Assembly (NCBI GenBank): GCA_036169595.1
Contig: CM069765.1
Coordinates: 3,538,501 to 3,602,500 of the forward strand
Direction: 5' to 3'
DNA length: 64,000 nt
Source: Dictyostelium firmibasis
Lineage: Eukaryota; Evosea; Eumycetozoa; Dictyosteliales; Dictyosteliaceae
In this document: piece after piece, positions 42,705 through 59,291 of the stretch
Layout of the letters: the number at the start of each line of letters is the position of its first letter
Numbering within the stretch: the first letter of the stretch is position 1
Position numbers and translations under genes: made by a program
The notes under the pieces: model-generated
Databases searched by the model: none
What the model saw: only the letters and a program-made list of their open reading frames with translations
Told to the model about the DNA's origin: nothing

Positions 42705-43496
42705 TTAACAAAAATTCACTTGATTTTGAGAATTACCTGGTTGATCACATGACATAGTAACATTGGTGAGTTTACAGTTAACACGGTTTATACAACTCTC
42801 AATGTATGAAGTATTTTTATTACAAAGATAAGTGTTTGAATAATCACCATTTACAATTTTTAATCCATTTGAAATCGTTGTGGTAAAAACAATATCACTT
42901 GAATCGCATACACCAAAATCTGGGTTGGAATATTGTGAGAATATAAGAGAATTTGGAGCATAAACTGGTTCATCAGTAAGAGAGACTAAAGAAAATTGAT
43001 ATTCTGCTCCAACTACTGTGCCATTAAATGGTAATGGTAACATCATACTTGGGTTACATGAATTATTTGAGAAAGTATAATATTCTAATTCATTTTGACA
43101 TGCAAAATCAGTGTTGTTATATGTTGTATAGTAAATGATTGTTGAATTTGAGTTTTCTTCTTCCCAACCAACTGAATATGATAATGGCGCATTCGATCCC
43201 CCATTTCCCAAATCATAGATACATACTTGTGGAGCGGCAATTGAATATCCATAACTATCGAAAAAAAAATATAATAAAAAAAAATAAAAAAAAACAAAAG
43301 AAAACGTTATTATTTATGTTAAAAATTTTATTTCTTAATAAAATATTATCACAATTATTTTGCAATATTACCCATGTGGAGCCCCAGTGCAAAAAGAATC
43401 CTGATATGGTACAAAATTTATGAATTTTGCATTTTGGGATTTAACAAAACAACTAAAAGTTGAGAGAATGATTAAAAGTGTAAATAAAATTTTCAT
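42705..43496 (-). CDS. Secreted Cys/Asn-rich protein, dictyostelid-type
   Basis: Exons 43496..43372 and 43254..42705 (donor GTAATA, acceptor GATAG, phase 2) give 224 residues. Signal peptide MKILFTLLIILSTFSCFVKS is followed by FVPYQDSFCTGAPHGYGYSI. There are about 10 further Cys and many Asn-X-Ser/Thr sites, and no transmembrane helix. The end ...QVNFC leaves a Cys as the last residue. The 'YxDxxCxGxPxG(Y)' start with Cys and glycosylation sites is common in dictyostelid secreted-protein families, whose functions I cannot name. Confidence 0.8.
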
Positions 43497-43816
43497 TACT
43501 TGTTCACAAAAAAAAAAAAAAAAAATCAAAAAAGGAATAGATTTTTTTTATTATTTATATGCAAAAAAAAAAAAAAAAATGAAAAAAAAAAATATCTTTA
43601 AAAAAAAATCAAACGACGTTAATGTACTTAATAATTTGGGGTTTTTTGGTCATAAATTCTAAGAAAAAAACTCTTGGTGTGGTGTACTCAAAAATTGAGG
43701 TGTTTATTTGAAAAAGCAATAAATATTTACTTAATTAACTTTCTCTTTGATTTGATCTTTAATAAATATATTTTATTAAATTATAACTTTTTTTTTTTTT
43801 TTTTGGGTGAGTTTTG
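43497..43816. other. Intergenic region
   Basis: 320 A/T-rich bases upstream of the secreted-protein gene and beyond the end of the RING gene. Nothing recognised. Confidence 0.45.
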
Positions 43817-46347
<2,531 letters not shown>

Positions 46348-46894
46348 TGTGATTTTCTCTCTTTTTTTTTCTTTATTGAAAAAAAAGATAAGAAAAAATA
46401 TAAAAAAAAAGATAAAAAACCTTATTTAAACTATTATTATTGTCAAGCTATTATTTACAAAAAATTATGTTTAAATTTTAATTGCCCAACTTTTTTTTAT
46501 TTATTTTTAACAAACTTTTTTCTTTTTATTTTTAGTTTTTTCTTTTTTTTTTTTTTCTTTTTTTTTTATTTTTTTTGTTAAACCCTACAAGCAATAATAT
46601 AAGCAATATTAACGATAGAGTTATTGTGGTGTTGTCAAAAAAAAAAAAAATAAAAAAAAAAATAAAAATAAAAAAAAATATTTTTTAATTTTTTATTTTT
46701 TATTTTTTAAAATTTTTTCTTTAACAATTTTTAGAAGATTTTTTATGATTTGAAACAAAAAATATAAAAATTAAATAAATAATTTTAAATTGTTATTACT
46801 ATACCATACTACTATTTAGAAATAACAACCACTGAGTTTATTTTATTATTTTTTTTTTTTTTTTTTTATTTTGTAACTATTCATATACTACAAT
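46348..46894. other. Intergenic region, Tul1-like promoter / PP2C 3' side
   Basis: 547 bases, A/T runs with a short mixed stretch at 46580-46640. No ORF or recognisable RNA. Confidence 0.45.
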
Positions 46895-47970
46895 TTAATA
46901 ATCATTCAATTTAACAACTGTTTAGGAAAAAAAAAATTCACTTATGTTAGTTCACAGAATTTTGGGTTATTGTAACGAAGAGGGGAAAAAAAAATTTTAA
47001 AAAAAAAAAAAAAAAAACATACCACACACAGAGATATTATCAGTACTTCCAGAATTGTAAGCCAAATCTCTTAAAGTTTCAGCAGCTTTGCTTGGGTCAG
47101 AAATTCCTGCAACAGTTTCAACTGCTTCTTCATCTGATATCTAAAAATTATAGTGAGAAATAAGAGAGAGAAAATGTGATATTATTAGTTAACTTTTTTT
47201 TTTTTTTAAAAACGTGTACTATTATGTTAACATACTAAATCCCAAACACCATCACAAGCCAAAATTAAAAATTTATCATCTTTTGAAAGTGTAAATGAGG
47301 ATAAATGAGGATCTGGAATGACGTAAGGAGTGAGGAAAGAGTCACCCAATGCTCTTGATACAGCTAACATACCGTTGACACGTCCATTTAAAACTGTACC
47401 GCCTGCTTCAGTAATTCTCAAACGCTCAGACTCTTCGACTGGTCTGTGATCAAATGTTAATCTTTCTGCTATAATTTTTTTTGGTTGTTGTTGTTGTTCT
47501 TCACTTCCACTTTCAGCGCTTCCTCCTCCACCTCCGCCACCACTATCGGAACCTATAATTTTACCTAAAACCACTCTTGAATCACCTACATTTGCTATAA
47601 AAACTTTATTCTCACATATATATACTGAAGCTGCGGTGGTGCCAATGAATGGCCAAGGTGAAATCTGTGTATTGATACTTCTATATGCTTTTGTGAACGA
47701 TTCCTCTGGTGTATTGTTTGCGTCTAAAAACTCTGCAAATATTTTATAGATATTATCTGCTGCGAAATCTGAGGCAGCACGTCCTCCGTGTCCGTCGAAA
47801 ATACAATATAACTCTGAGTTTGGATTATTTCTAAAATTTCCATATGTAACCATTCTGTCCTCCATTGTCGGTCTTTTGCCAGTCATCTCACTCTTTCCAA
47901 CCTTAAATCTAGAGCTATCAATCTCCTCTGGTGAGGCAGTTAATGCACTGCTACTGCCTTGTTTATTCAT
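46895..47970 (-). CDS. Protein phosphatase 2C (PPM family)
   Basis: Three exons, 47970..47236, 47140..47023 and a 23-base last exon 46917..46895, give 291 residues. The tiny last exon completes DNISVCVVKLNDY, the usual PP2C ending. Metal-binding and catalytic motifs are present: KRPTMEDRM, FDGHGG, GTTAA, ANVGDSR, ACDGVWDLISDEEAV (across the first splice) and STDNIS. A Gly/Ser/Gln insert lies at about 143-165. It is a Mn/Mg-dependent Ser/Thr phosphatase, compact, without targeting signals or transmembrane helix. Unspliced, the ORF would stop just after DLVC and lose the final Asp, so the splice model is well supported. Confidence 0.93.
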
Positions 47971-48990
47971 TAACTTTTTAGTTTGTAAAATGAAATAAAA
48001 AAAATTTCTAATAGGTTAATAAATTATTTTTTTAATTGTGCAAAAAAATACAAAAAAAAAAAAAAAAAAACAAATTTTTTTATAAAAAAAAAATTAAATC
48101 AAATTAATTAATTAAATTAAGAAATTGTATAACCTTATTGGGTGATTATTATTATTATTATTATTTTTTTTTTATTTTTTTTTTTATTTGGTTTAGTTTT
48201 GTGTGGAATAAAAAAAAAACCCCAAGATCTTGGTTATGTGAATAAAATAATAATTCGCACCCACTCTTTTATAACAAAAATAAAATATATATATTTGGAT
48301 TAAAGATTGATTATAAGTTTATGATTGATTGGTTGTCACAACAAAGAATTTTTTTTTTTGTAAAAATTTAAAAAAAAAATTGTAATTTTTTTTGAAAAAA
48401 AAAAAAAAAGAAAAAAATAGAAAATAAAAAGTGATCATGACCCCACAATTACAAAAAAAAAAAAAAAGGTTCAAACACGATTTTTTGACCTCTTATCAAA
48501 GATATTATTACGAGTTTTAGTTGACAATTGGGTGAAAAATTTGAAATTGATTTTTAAAACAAAAAAATGTAATGTGAACAACCTTAAATAGTTATGAATT
48601 CCCAATCTTCACACACACGGTAAAAAAATAAAAATGAAATAAATAAAAGAAAAGAATAACATTTATAAATGTATAAATAGATAATTTACGCCTGAGTAAC
48701 AACTGTGAATAATTCCTATTGTTTGATTATCTTTTTGTTATTGCTTTAAAGTAAAAAAAAAACTATTTTTTTTTTTTTACCCAATAACTGGCTCTTTTTA
48801 AAAAATGGTATGTGTATAAATTGAAATAAGTTGGTTGTATTTTTTTTTTTTTTAATGAACTTTTTTAAAAAAAAAAAATACTAATATTATTTGTTGATGA
48901 TAATAAAATAAAAAAACTACAAAAAAAAAAAAAAATTATATATATATATATATATATTAAATGAAGTTATTTGGCGTTTATTATTATTAT

Positions 48991-49027
<37 letters not shown>

Positions 49028-49242
49028 AAAAATAAATATATTTTTAAAATATTATTTATATACGTGTGGAAATTGTATATGGTGAAATTTAATTAATTTT
49101 GAATTCGTATTTGTATACAAAAAAAAAAAAAAAAATAAAAATAAAATAAATAAATAATAAAATAAATAAAAATAAATTTAAAAATATAAAAAAAAAGTGG
49201 GGTTAATTAAAGTAATTAATTCGACCCACGCAAATAATTTAT

Positions 49243-49273
<31 letters not shown>

Positions 49274-49541
49274 TTATTATTTTTATTATTATTATTATTG
49301 TTATTATATTATTATTATTATTATTATTATTATTTTTATTTTTTTATTTTATGATTGTGTGCAAAGTGAATATATGTGGATGGATAAATTATGTTGTGAT
49401 TTCTAAATATCAAATTAAAAGAAAAAAAATTAAAAAAAAAAAAAAAAAAAATTTTAAACAAAATTAAAATAAATAAAAAATAAATGCGAAAAAAAATCAA
49501 AAAAACAAAACAAAAAAAAAAATCTAAAAATTCAACAAATT
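47971..49541. other. Intergenic region upstream of PP2C
   Basis: About 1.57 kb. It is mostly A/T runs, with (TTA)n at 49240-49335. More mixed patches occur at 48430-48630 and 48690-48750 (GCCTGAGTAACAACTGTGAAT); no coding frame or known RNA motif is evident in them. Confidence 0.45.
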
Positions 49542-50887
49542 TCAACCAGTTTCCAAAGTAAAAAACTGAAAAAAAAAAATTATTGTTTTACTTACTCTAT
49601 ACAACGGAGTTTTATCATCTTCAATTTGTTCAACATTTAGAGTACTATTTGCTCTAGTTTTTAAAACATTTCTTTTAAAAGAGGCAACCTTTGTTTTGAA
49701 TTTTCTATTCCAAGGGATTGCATCAAAGATTTGATCGAAAATCGATTGGATGGCGGTATTTCTTTTGAGGAGATGATTTAAAGAATGAATTTTTGAGGAT
49801 TCTATATTATTATCAGAGAGGAATAGTGAGGTGATGTTTGTGTTTCTAGTGACAGTTGCCAACAATGAATCGAAGCCTCTATCAGAGATATGGTTGGTGG
49901 AGAGGTCAATGATTTTCACCGACTTATTACATAACAAGTAGGATGAGATCATGAAAGCACCTTCATCATATGCATGAATATCTGATAGATTTAAACGAGT
50001 GATTGTTTTATTCTCTCTTAAACCAGCGATTAAGATGGGAACACCACCATTGCAACTTAGGTCATTACCACCTAAATCTAACTCCACAATAGATCTATTA
50101 GTTCGAAGAACTTGTGATAAACCCTCCAATGATCTAGTTGAGAGTAATATCTTTTTTAATGATAGTTTGGTTATTGTGAAATAATATTTCGATATGTAAT
50201 CTTGTAGTTCCGATTGAATTTTCTTCTTTTTCACTGTATTCAAAGGTGTATCCTTCAAAGTGGTGGACATATGACGATTATGATAGTTTTTATTGTTCTC
50301 TAAAAAGGTTGCACATATAGAGAGGAACATTCTCTCACTTATATAATGATTATCCAAATTTAAAGTAAAATGATTCAATTCAATTGGAATCAATTGTAAT
50401 TTACAATTAATTGTTTGTAATAAATTTTTATTAATTGCCTCTGCTTCTTGACTCTCTGAAAATACAAATGATATCTTACTTGAATTAATTGGTTTTTTAA
50501 CATCATTTTTTGATGTTTCTCCCATTAAAACATATGATTCATTTTTTGATTCTTTTTTACCTTTTTTTTTTTTTTTTTTTTTTTTTTTCCAATAAAAAAA
50601 TATAAATACAAATAAACAAATAAATTAATATATAATTATAAAATAACAAAATTAATATTAAAATTTTTTTTATTATTATTTTTTTTTTTTTAATTACCTG
50701 TTTTAGTATTTGAAGAAGAAGATTCATTATCATAATCACCATTTTGGTAGCTATCCATGAATTCAGAGAATCTAGTATTTAATGAATCAGGATCCTCATA
50801 AATTTTTTTTAAAGATCTCCAAAATACAAATGCATCTTGATTCACAGGTTCATGATTATCTTTTGATTTATCGATAATATTACCCAT
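49542..50887 (-). CDS. Leucine-rich-repeat (ribonuclease-inhibitor type) protein
   Basis: Exons 50887..50698 and 50560..49542 (phase 1, completing Gly) give 402 residues as read to the TGA at 49542-49544. The start MGNIIDKSKDN has Gly-2 suited to N-myristoylation. Residues ~190-340 hold RI-like LRRs such as NRSIVELDLGGNDLSCNGG, NKTITRLNLSDIHAYDEGA and NTNITSLFLSDNNIESSKI. The basic region after them (NRKFKTKVASFKRNVLKTR) could bind membrane or nucleic acid. A 30-base GTAAGT...CAG segment at 49595..49566 is in frame. If spliced, it removes ten residues; a larger 3' intron with more exons is also possible, so the C-terminus is uncertain. Confidence 0.78.
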
Positions 50888-51104
50888 ATTATCTTTTATT
50901 GGTTTTTATTTTTAATAATGTTATTTTTTTTCTTTTTTTTTTTTTTTTCTTTTTTTGATTTTGTTATTATTCTTATTATTTTAGTTTTTTTTATGTATAA
51001 ATAAAGTATTGCTCTATTTGTAATATAGATATATAAAATAATATATTATTGTTGTAATGTTGTTGTTGTTGTTGTTAAATAAAAATAATTAATTTAGGAC
51101 ACAC

Positions 51105-51146
<42 letters not shown>

Positions 51147-51884
51147 TTTTTAAAATTTTTTATTTGAAAAACATTTTTAAAAAAAAAAACTTTTTTCATT
51201 TTTTTTCCATTTATATTTTCAATCAAATAAAATCCATTTTAATTCATAAGTAGTAGAATTGATTATTATTATTTATTATCTATTTATTATTTATTATTTA
51301 TTATTTATTATTTATTATTTATTATTTATTATTTATTATCATTGTTATTTAATTCAACTAAAAATCCTTATTCATGAAATGAAGTTATTAAAAAATAATC
51401 AATTTTTTAGTGTTAATGAAATAAAAATAGTGATAGTGACAATAAAGATGATGATATATTGATAAAGTTTTATTTTTATATTATTTTTAAAATAAAACAA
51501 AAAAATTATTTTGGCATTGAAAGATTGTTAAAAGTGTTAAAAATAAAACAAAATACCATCTCAGTGGGTTCATAAATGTGTGTTAGTTTGTGATAGTCTA
51601 ACAATAACCCATTAACCTTTTTTTTTTTTTTTTTTTATTATTTTATTTTTTTTTCTTTTTTCTTTTTTAAAATTTTTATTTTTTTTTTTTTTTTTTGTTA
51701 CTTTTTTTATTTATTAATTTTAATTTTCTTTTCTTTTGCATCAAATAATAAAATTATTAAAAAAAAGAAAAAAAAAAAAGAAAATAAAAAAAAATAAATT
51801 AAAAAAATAAAAAATAAAAAAAAATAAAAAAATAAATTAAAAAAATAAAAAAAAAAATAAAACAAAAAAACGGGTAATTTTTTT

Positions 51885-51920
<36 letters not shown>

Positions 51921-52104
51921 AAAATTAATACCATTAATACTTATATATATATATAATTTCAAAATCTTTTGTAGTTTTGTTTGAAGTTATTTTTTTGTTA
52001 AAGAAACTATAAAGGATTAAAAGAACAGAATTACAAATCCTAGTAACATTATTAACAGTAACAGTACGTCGAAAAACGCTTCTTCAAAAGCAAGTTATAC
52101 AAAG
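50888..52104. other. Divergent intergenic region, LRR protein / alkaline phosphatase
   Basis: 1217 bases. It holds a (TTATTTA)n run at 51260-51340 and many A/T runs, plus a mixed patch at 51545-51620 (CCATCTCAGTGGGTTCATAAA). No ORF with normal codon use. Confidence 0.5.
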
Positions 52105-53793
52105 ATGGAGCAAGCTCCTAGAGAAGTATCGGCAATTGGTAATAGTGGTGGTAGTGGCAATGAAGATGGATCCACAGCAATTCCTATGGAATCAATGACC
52201 TCTTCATCTGGAGGTGTAAATGGAGGAGTGGGAGGTGGAAATGGTGGTAATAGTGGTAATGGTGGTAAAGTAATGTCACACTTTCTATTGGAGGAGGACT
52301 TTGATAGTAAAAGAAGATTCACAAATACACATAAAAGAATATTCTATATATTGACATCATTGGCTATATTGGTGACGGTGGTATTGTTGATTGTATTCTT
52401 GTTACCAAGAGGATGGAAAGCTCCCAAGAAAAACATCAACATCATTATGATGATCGGTGATGGTATGGGACCAGCAGCATTAACTATGGCAAGAGTTGCA
52501 TTTCACACCAAAGGAGAGAGTACAAGCCAAGCACACTTACAATTGGATCCATTCATAGTTGGTAGTGTTAAAACCTACTCTAGCAATAGTGTTGTTACGG
52601 ATAGTGCCGCAGCGGCCACAGCCTATGCAAGTGGTGTCAAAACATACAACAATGCAGTTGGTGTCGATGAAAACGCTAAACCAGTGGGTACAATTATTGA
52701 AGCAGCTAAAAAATTGGGTATGAAAACAGGATTGGTCGTTACCACTCGTATCTCTGATGCAACACCAGCATGTTATTTCGCACATAGTGCATCACGTCAT
52801 GATGAGGGCTTTATCATCGATCAATTGTTGGAGAGGGAGATCGATGTGATATTGGGTGGTGGAAAACAATACTTTAGCAAACAAACCCTACAAGATGCCG
52901 TATCGAGCAAATACAACTATACATTGGTTGAGAGTAAACAAGATATGGAACAAGTTGAAAGTGGTAGAATTTTAGGTCTATTTGCAGACTACAACATACC
53001 TTGGGAGATTGATCGTTTAAGAGATCCAAAACTATTGTCAACAAAACCATCATTACAGGAGATGACAATCAAAGCATTGGATTTAATCTCTCAAAACAGT
53101 GAGAATGGTTTCTTTTTAATGGTCGAAGGTTCAAAAATTGATGTAGCCGCTCATATCAATGATGCACCAACTCAAATTTGGGAGACTGATGCATTTGATC
53201 AAACTTTTAAGATTGTTAGGGAATGGGCTGAAAATGATGGAAACACCATTGTAATTGTAACTGCCGATCATGAGACTGGTGGTCTTACATTAGCAAATCA
53301 AATGGTTATCGATGGTAATCCAAAGTATTCATGGTCGCCAGAGAAATTATTGGCAGTTAATAAATCTGCTGATGTAATGGCTGAACTCATTAAAGGTGGT
53401 GCAGATCCTTCCAAAATCATTTTTGAGAATACAGGTATTAAATTGACAGTAGATGATCTACAAGAGATCGGTAGAACCAACTCTACTTTTTATCTCAACC
53501 AAGTGATTGGTCGTATCGTTTCAAACTATGCAGATATTGGTTTCACTACTGGTGGTCACACTGGTGAGGATGTTAATCTCTACACTTTTGGTGATAAAAT
53601 CTCTGAAGGTAAATTTGAAACTCGTCTAAAAGATCATCAAACCGAAGATATTGATAATTATCTCGATCCAATTTTAAGAGGTAATATAAATAATATCGAT
53701 ATTGCTTCCTTTATCATAAAAACTTTAAATTTAGATATTCAATCAATTACAAAATCTTTAGAATCTTTTAATCCAGTTGCTCCAAAACCATAA
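52105..53793 (+). CDS. Alkaline phosphatase, type II membrane (vacuolar Pho8-like)
   Basis: Single exon, 562 residues. A cytosolic Gly/Asn/Ser-rich N-terminus (1-75) precedes one signal anchor, RIFYILTSLAILVTVVLLIV (~78-97), so the catalytic part is lumenal or extracellular. The metal and nucleophile set is complete: MMIGDGMG with Asp119, VVTDSAAAATAYASG with nucleophile Ser167, EGSKIDVAAHIND, TADHETGG and TTGGHTGEDV. It hydrolyses phosphomonoesters using two Zn and one Mg. Architecture matches yeast vacuolar Pho8 rather than GPI-anchored animal enzymes. There is no intron and little low complexity outside the cytosolic tail. Confidence 0.95.
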   Translation: MEQAPREVSAIGNSGGSGNEDGSTAIPMESMTSSSGGVNGGVGGGNGGNSGNGGKVMSHFLLEEDFDSKRRFTNTHKRIFYILTSLAILVTVVLLIVFLLPRGWKAPKKNINIIMMIGDGMGPAALTMARVAFHTKGESTSQAHLQLDPFIVGSVKTYSSNSVVTDSAAAATAYASGVKTYNNAVGVDENAKPVGTIIEAAKKLGMKTGLVVTTRISDATPACYFAHSASRHDEGFIIDQLLEREIDVILGGGKQYFSKQTLQDAVSSKYNYTLVESKQDMEQVESGRILGLFADYNIPWEIDRLRDPKLLSTKPSLQEMTIKALDLISQNSENGFFLMVEGSKIDVAAHINDAPTQIWETDAFDQTFKIVREWAENDGNTIVIVTADHETGGLTLANQMVIDGNPKYSWSPEKLLAVNKSADVMAELIKGGADPSKIIFENTGIKLTVDDLQEIGRTNSTFYLNQVIGRIVSNYADIGFTTGGHTGEDVNLYTFGDKISEGKFETRLKDHQTEDIDNYLDPILRGNINNIDIASFIIKTLNLDIQSITKSLESFNPVAPKP

Positions 53794-53879
53794 GAAAAAA
53801 ATAATTTTAATTTAATTTATAAATATATAACAAATAAAAAAAAAAAAATTTTTTTGACCAATGTAAATTTGGGTTTGTC

Positions 53880-53916
<37 letters not shown>

Positions 53917-53929
53917 AAAACTCTTTTAT

Positions 53930-54556
53930 TTAATTATTTCTTTCAAACCAATTTTGAATCCATTGGGCAATAAAATTTTGATTATTTTCACTATCTTCCA
54001 ATGTACTCGATTGTAATTCTACAACAATATTTTCTTTATAAGAGTTAAGTGCTTCTTCTAAAATAACTTGCATAATTTCACAATCTAAATTATTTGTAAT
54101 TTTAAGTGGAATATAATTTCTAAAAAAATTTTATTATGAGTTTGATTAATTTATGATCTTAGTTGGATATTTGGTTGTTGTTGGTTGTTATTATTATTTT
54201 ATTTTATTTTTTCCTTACCTTTTTTCTAATCTTTCATTTAAAACTTGAATGTCAGTTCTTAAAACAATTACTAAATCGAACCAACGTTCAGGGAACCATT
54301 CACAACCATGATGATCAACAACATTACCACCTTTAACCATGATATCTTCAAATTCATCACAAACTTTATCTTCATCTAAAATGTAACATTGAAACTCTGA
54401 ATCCCAACCATCATGTAATTCCTTTTCTTTAACAGCTGCTGAAATATCAATATGATTCATTTCATTATTTGATGCAATAACACCTGCTAATGAAGTTTTA
54501 CCTGTGCCAGGTGTACCTGTAATTAAAATATTTGGTCTATTTCTTTTTATATTCAT
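53930..54556 (-). CDS. Adenylate kinase isoenzyme 6 / Fap7 (hCINAP)
   Basis: Exons 54556..54219 and 54119..53930 (donor GTAAGG, phase 2, completing Arg) give 175 residues, the family's normal length. P-loop GTPGTGKT is at 14-21; HIDISAAVKEKELHDGWD and a DHHGCEWFPERWFD block follow. The second exon supplies the conserved ILEEALNSYKENIVVEL and ends in an acidic/Asn-rich tail with QWIQNWFERNN. It is a nucleotide kinase/ATPase that acts in final 40S maturation, releasing Rps14 for 18S cleavage. Without the splice the frame stops at KR and lacks the last third. Confidence 0.93.
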
Positions 54557-54668
54557 TTATATTTATAATTCGTTCGTTTTTTTTTTTTTTTTTTAATATA
54601 AAAATAATATTTTTTTTTTTTTTTTTTTTTTTTTTTGATAATTTTCCGATTAAAAAATTTTAAAGAAA

Positions 54669-54711
<43 letters not shown>

Positions 54712-54763
54712 CACAACAACCAGTTTCCTATTTTTATATTTATATTTGTATTTAATTTATTTT

Positions 54764-56370
<1,607 letters not shown>

Positions 56371-56389
56371 ATAAAATTTTATAATTATA

Positions 56390-56422
<33 letters not shown>

Positions 56423-57036
56423 AAAAAGGGTAATCATATATACATGTATATATATATATATATATTATATATTTGGTAAATAAAAATAATATTAATGTGG
56501 AATAATTGTTGTTGTATCTGTTAGATCATACCATATATCCACCCACACAAACACACACTTTTAATATTTGTTAAAAAAAATCTTTTTAAAACACCAAAAA
56601 AAATAAAATAAAAAAAAGTTAAAAGAGTGTGTGTAATTGACCAATTGTATGCATTTGATTTTTTTTTTTTTTAAATACTGGCTCTAAACAATGTAATTAA
56701 TTTAATTTTTTTTATATTTTTTTTATATTTTTTTATAAATTTCCTTTTATTTATTTTTTTTTTTTATTATTTTTTTTCTCATTATTTAAATTTGGTAATG
56801 TCATTGAAAGTAATTATTAAAAATATTAATTTTTAAATTAAGGTTAGTATTTATTGCAGCAGGAAAATTTAATTGAAATAATAGTGATAAAAAATAATAA
56901 TATTATTTAGTGAAATACTATGTCTTTTATAAAATATTTTTTTAATCTTTTAAAATATTTCTTTTTTTTTTTTATTTTTTTTAAAATTTCTTTCCATTTT
57001 ATAATATTTCTTTATAATAATTCTTACACCACCTAG

Positions 57037-57077
<41 letters not shown>

Positions 57078-57252
57078 CAAACAAAAATTTTAAAAATTAA
57101 TTCTTTATTTTTTTCTTTGTGCTTTTAAAATTTTTTAGGAAATTATTTCAAATTATTTATTTATATAAAGTTTTTGTAATCAACAAGTTAAAAGACTTTT
57201 TTTTTAATTTTATTAATTTTTTTTTTTTTCTTGAAAAAAAAAAAAAAAAAAG
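56371..57252. other. Intergenic region
   Basis: 882 bases between two plus-strand genes. It contains a 30-base A run, (TA)n near 56443-56468, and a C/A-rich element ATCCACCCACACAAACACACAC (56535-56556, given in part) that may be regulatory. No gene seen. Confidence 0.5.
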
Positions 57253-58689
57253 ATGAATAAAGGTAGTACTAGTGGTAGTGGTATGAACAATTTATCAAAT
57301 GAAAATAAAAATAATTTATATTATGGACCTTCATCATCGACCTATCAATCTCAACCAAACCCTTCAGCACCATATTTAAGTGATTACAACTATTATAATA
57401 ATATGGATATAAATAATAATAAAAATAATTTAATAAATGATTACAACAATATAACCAACGAAGTAGTTAAGGACGATGAACTTTTTATCGATGTATTTCC
57501 AAAAGTTAGTATTTAAAATTATTTTAGAAAAAAAAAAAAAAAAAAAAAAAAAAACTAATTATAAAATTACAAAAGAAAAAAAAGTCCGAATTTTTTGATA
57601 TACCAGCAATAGGTAAAATATTTGTAATATGTGTTTTTTTAGAATTAGTGTTTGGTTTATCAATGCTTGTTATAAGATTTGCCAAATGGGATGGATGGGA
57701 TGATAATGTAAAAATCTCAATACTAGGTTTATCATGTTCTTTATTTTTGTTTTATTATTCTTTTGATTCGGTAAGTATTGTCTTTAAAAAAAAAAAAAGA
57801 AATTTAAGAAAACTAATTTTTATTATTATAGATTTGGAAAGAAAATAAATTTCAATTATTTTTATTTATTCTTATAATGTCAACTATTTCAATTGGTGGC
57901 ACATATCAATTTTATCATATTTGGACATTCAATAGAGATATTGTAAATTCAATTAGATTCATATCAGTATTGGTTTTTATACCTCTTAATATTATTTTAG
58001 GTATTTTTTCATATAAAAAATTTGGTTGGAAATTGTATAGAAAAATTGGAACTAGTATAGAATTAAGAAGTAAGTTTTATCTTAATTTTAATTGTTTTCA
58101 TTTTTATTGTTAAAAAACTAACAATCATTTTAAAAAAATTATAGAACTATACAAAAATTATCAAATATTTTTATCACTTATAAAGATTGATGTGTTTATA
58201 TCTGGATTAGTTGTCTCAAACTTAACATTATTTTATTTAAGCCATATTTATGAAATCTATATTAATGTTATAGTATTTTTATTAAATTTTGCATGGGCTC
58301 TATTTGGATATCACAGTATTAAAAAAGAGGATAAAAAAGTTTTCAAAATTTTTTTATTCACATCGTGGATTACCATTGGGTTTTATATTTGGAGAATGAC
58401 ATTAATAATACTTGATATTGTTAATGGTACAAATGCTGAAAATAGACGTATTCAATTTGCAGTCCCAATTTTATTATTTTGTATCATCTCAATATTTGAA
58501 AGAGCAATGGTTTTATTTTATAGTATGAAAGCTTTTAGTAACTTTAATAAAGGTTTAAAGATTGTATTTGAAAAAGAAAATGGGAAAAGATCGAAATCAT
58601 CATTAATACAACAACCAATAATACAATCAAGACAACCAATAATTTATACTCAAACTAACAATAATACAAATAAATTTGAAATAATATAA
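57253..58689 (+). CDS. Multi-pass (7-8 helix) membrane protein, unknown family
   Basis: Four exons, 57253..57504, 57585..57770, 57832..58069 and 58145..58689, give 406 residues, all junctions in frame (phases 0, 0, 1). An Asn/Tyr/Ser-rich cytosolic start (1-75) precedes about eight hydrophobic helices between ~90 and ~370, for example IFVICVFLELVFGLSMLVI and ILGLSCSLFLFYYSFDSIW. Loops are short and the tail is Gln/Asn-rich. Topology recalls a seven-helix receptor or a TOM1/THH1-like protein, but I see no diagnostic motif (no DRY, no NPxxY). Splicing is needed; the separate ORFs look like four unrelated fragments. Confidence 0.82.
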
Positions 58690-58805
58690 TTTAGTGAATC
58701 AAAAACTGTTCAATATTTTTTATTTGAAATTAATTTTTTTTTTCTTTTTTTTTTTAAAAAAAAGAAAAAAATTAATTAATTTTGTAATAGTATTGATTGA
58801 GTAAT

Positions 58806-58845
<40 letters not shown>

Positions 58846-59249
58846 TGATTATTAGGGGGAGTAAGGCCATTAAAGACCATACCAAGCGCAATTTGGATTT
58901 TTTATTGAAAAAAAACCCAATGAGAGCATTCCAAGCATCCAAAATTTTTTAAGATTGTGGATTTCCGAATTGTTGTGGTTGTTTTTTATGTTAGAGGTTA
59001 ATTGGGTGAGGGTGAGAAATTATTATTACTGCCATTGGAGAATTTGAGAAAAAGAAGAGAAATTGACATACACAAGATAGTTGATAATATATGACCTATT
59101 TGGTGTATGTGTAAATATGTACATTATAAAACATTACTTTAATACTGTATACATTTTTGCGCGAAAAACAATTTTGATAAATTTGAATAATTGACCAAGA
59201 TTACTTTTTTTTTTTTTTTTTTTTTTGTTTTTTTTTTTTGATTTGTTTT

Positions 59250-59291
<42 letters not shown>

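Noticed and set aside
48478-48500. GGTTCAAAC resembling a tRNA B box
   Set aside because: It lacks the GGTTCGANTCC match, and no acceptor stem, A box or cloverleaf is visible around it.
49197-49406. 69-aa plus-strand Tyr-rich frame
   Set aside because: It is TTA/TAT repeat translation with no codon bias or start context.
58854-58900. Similarity of GGCCATTAAAGACCATACCA to 5S rRNA
   Set aside because: Only a few bases resemble the 5S start; the downstream conserved 5S regions are absent.
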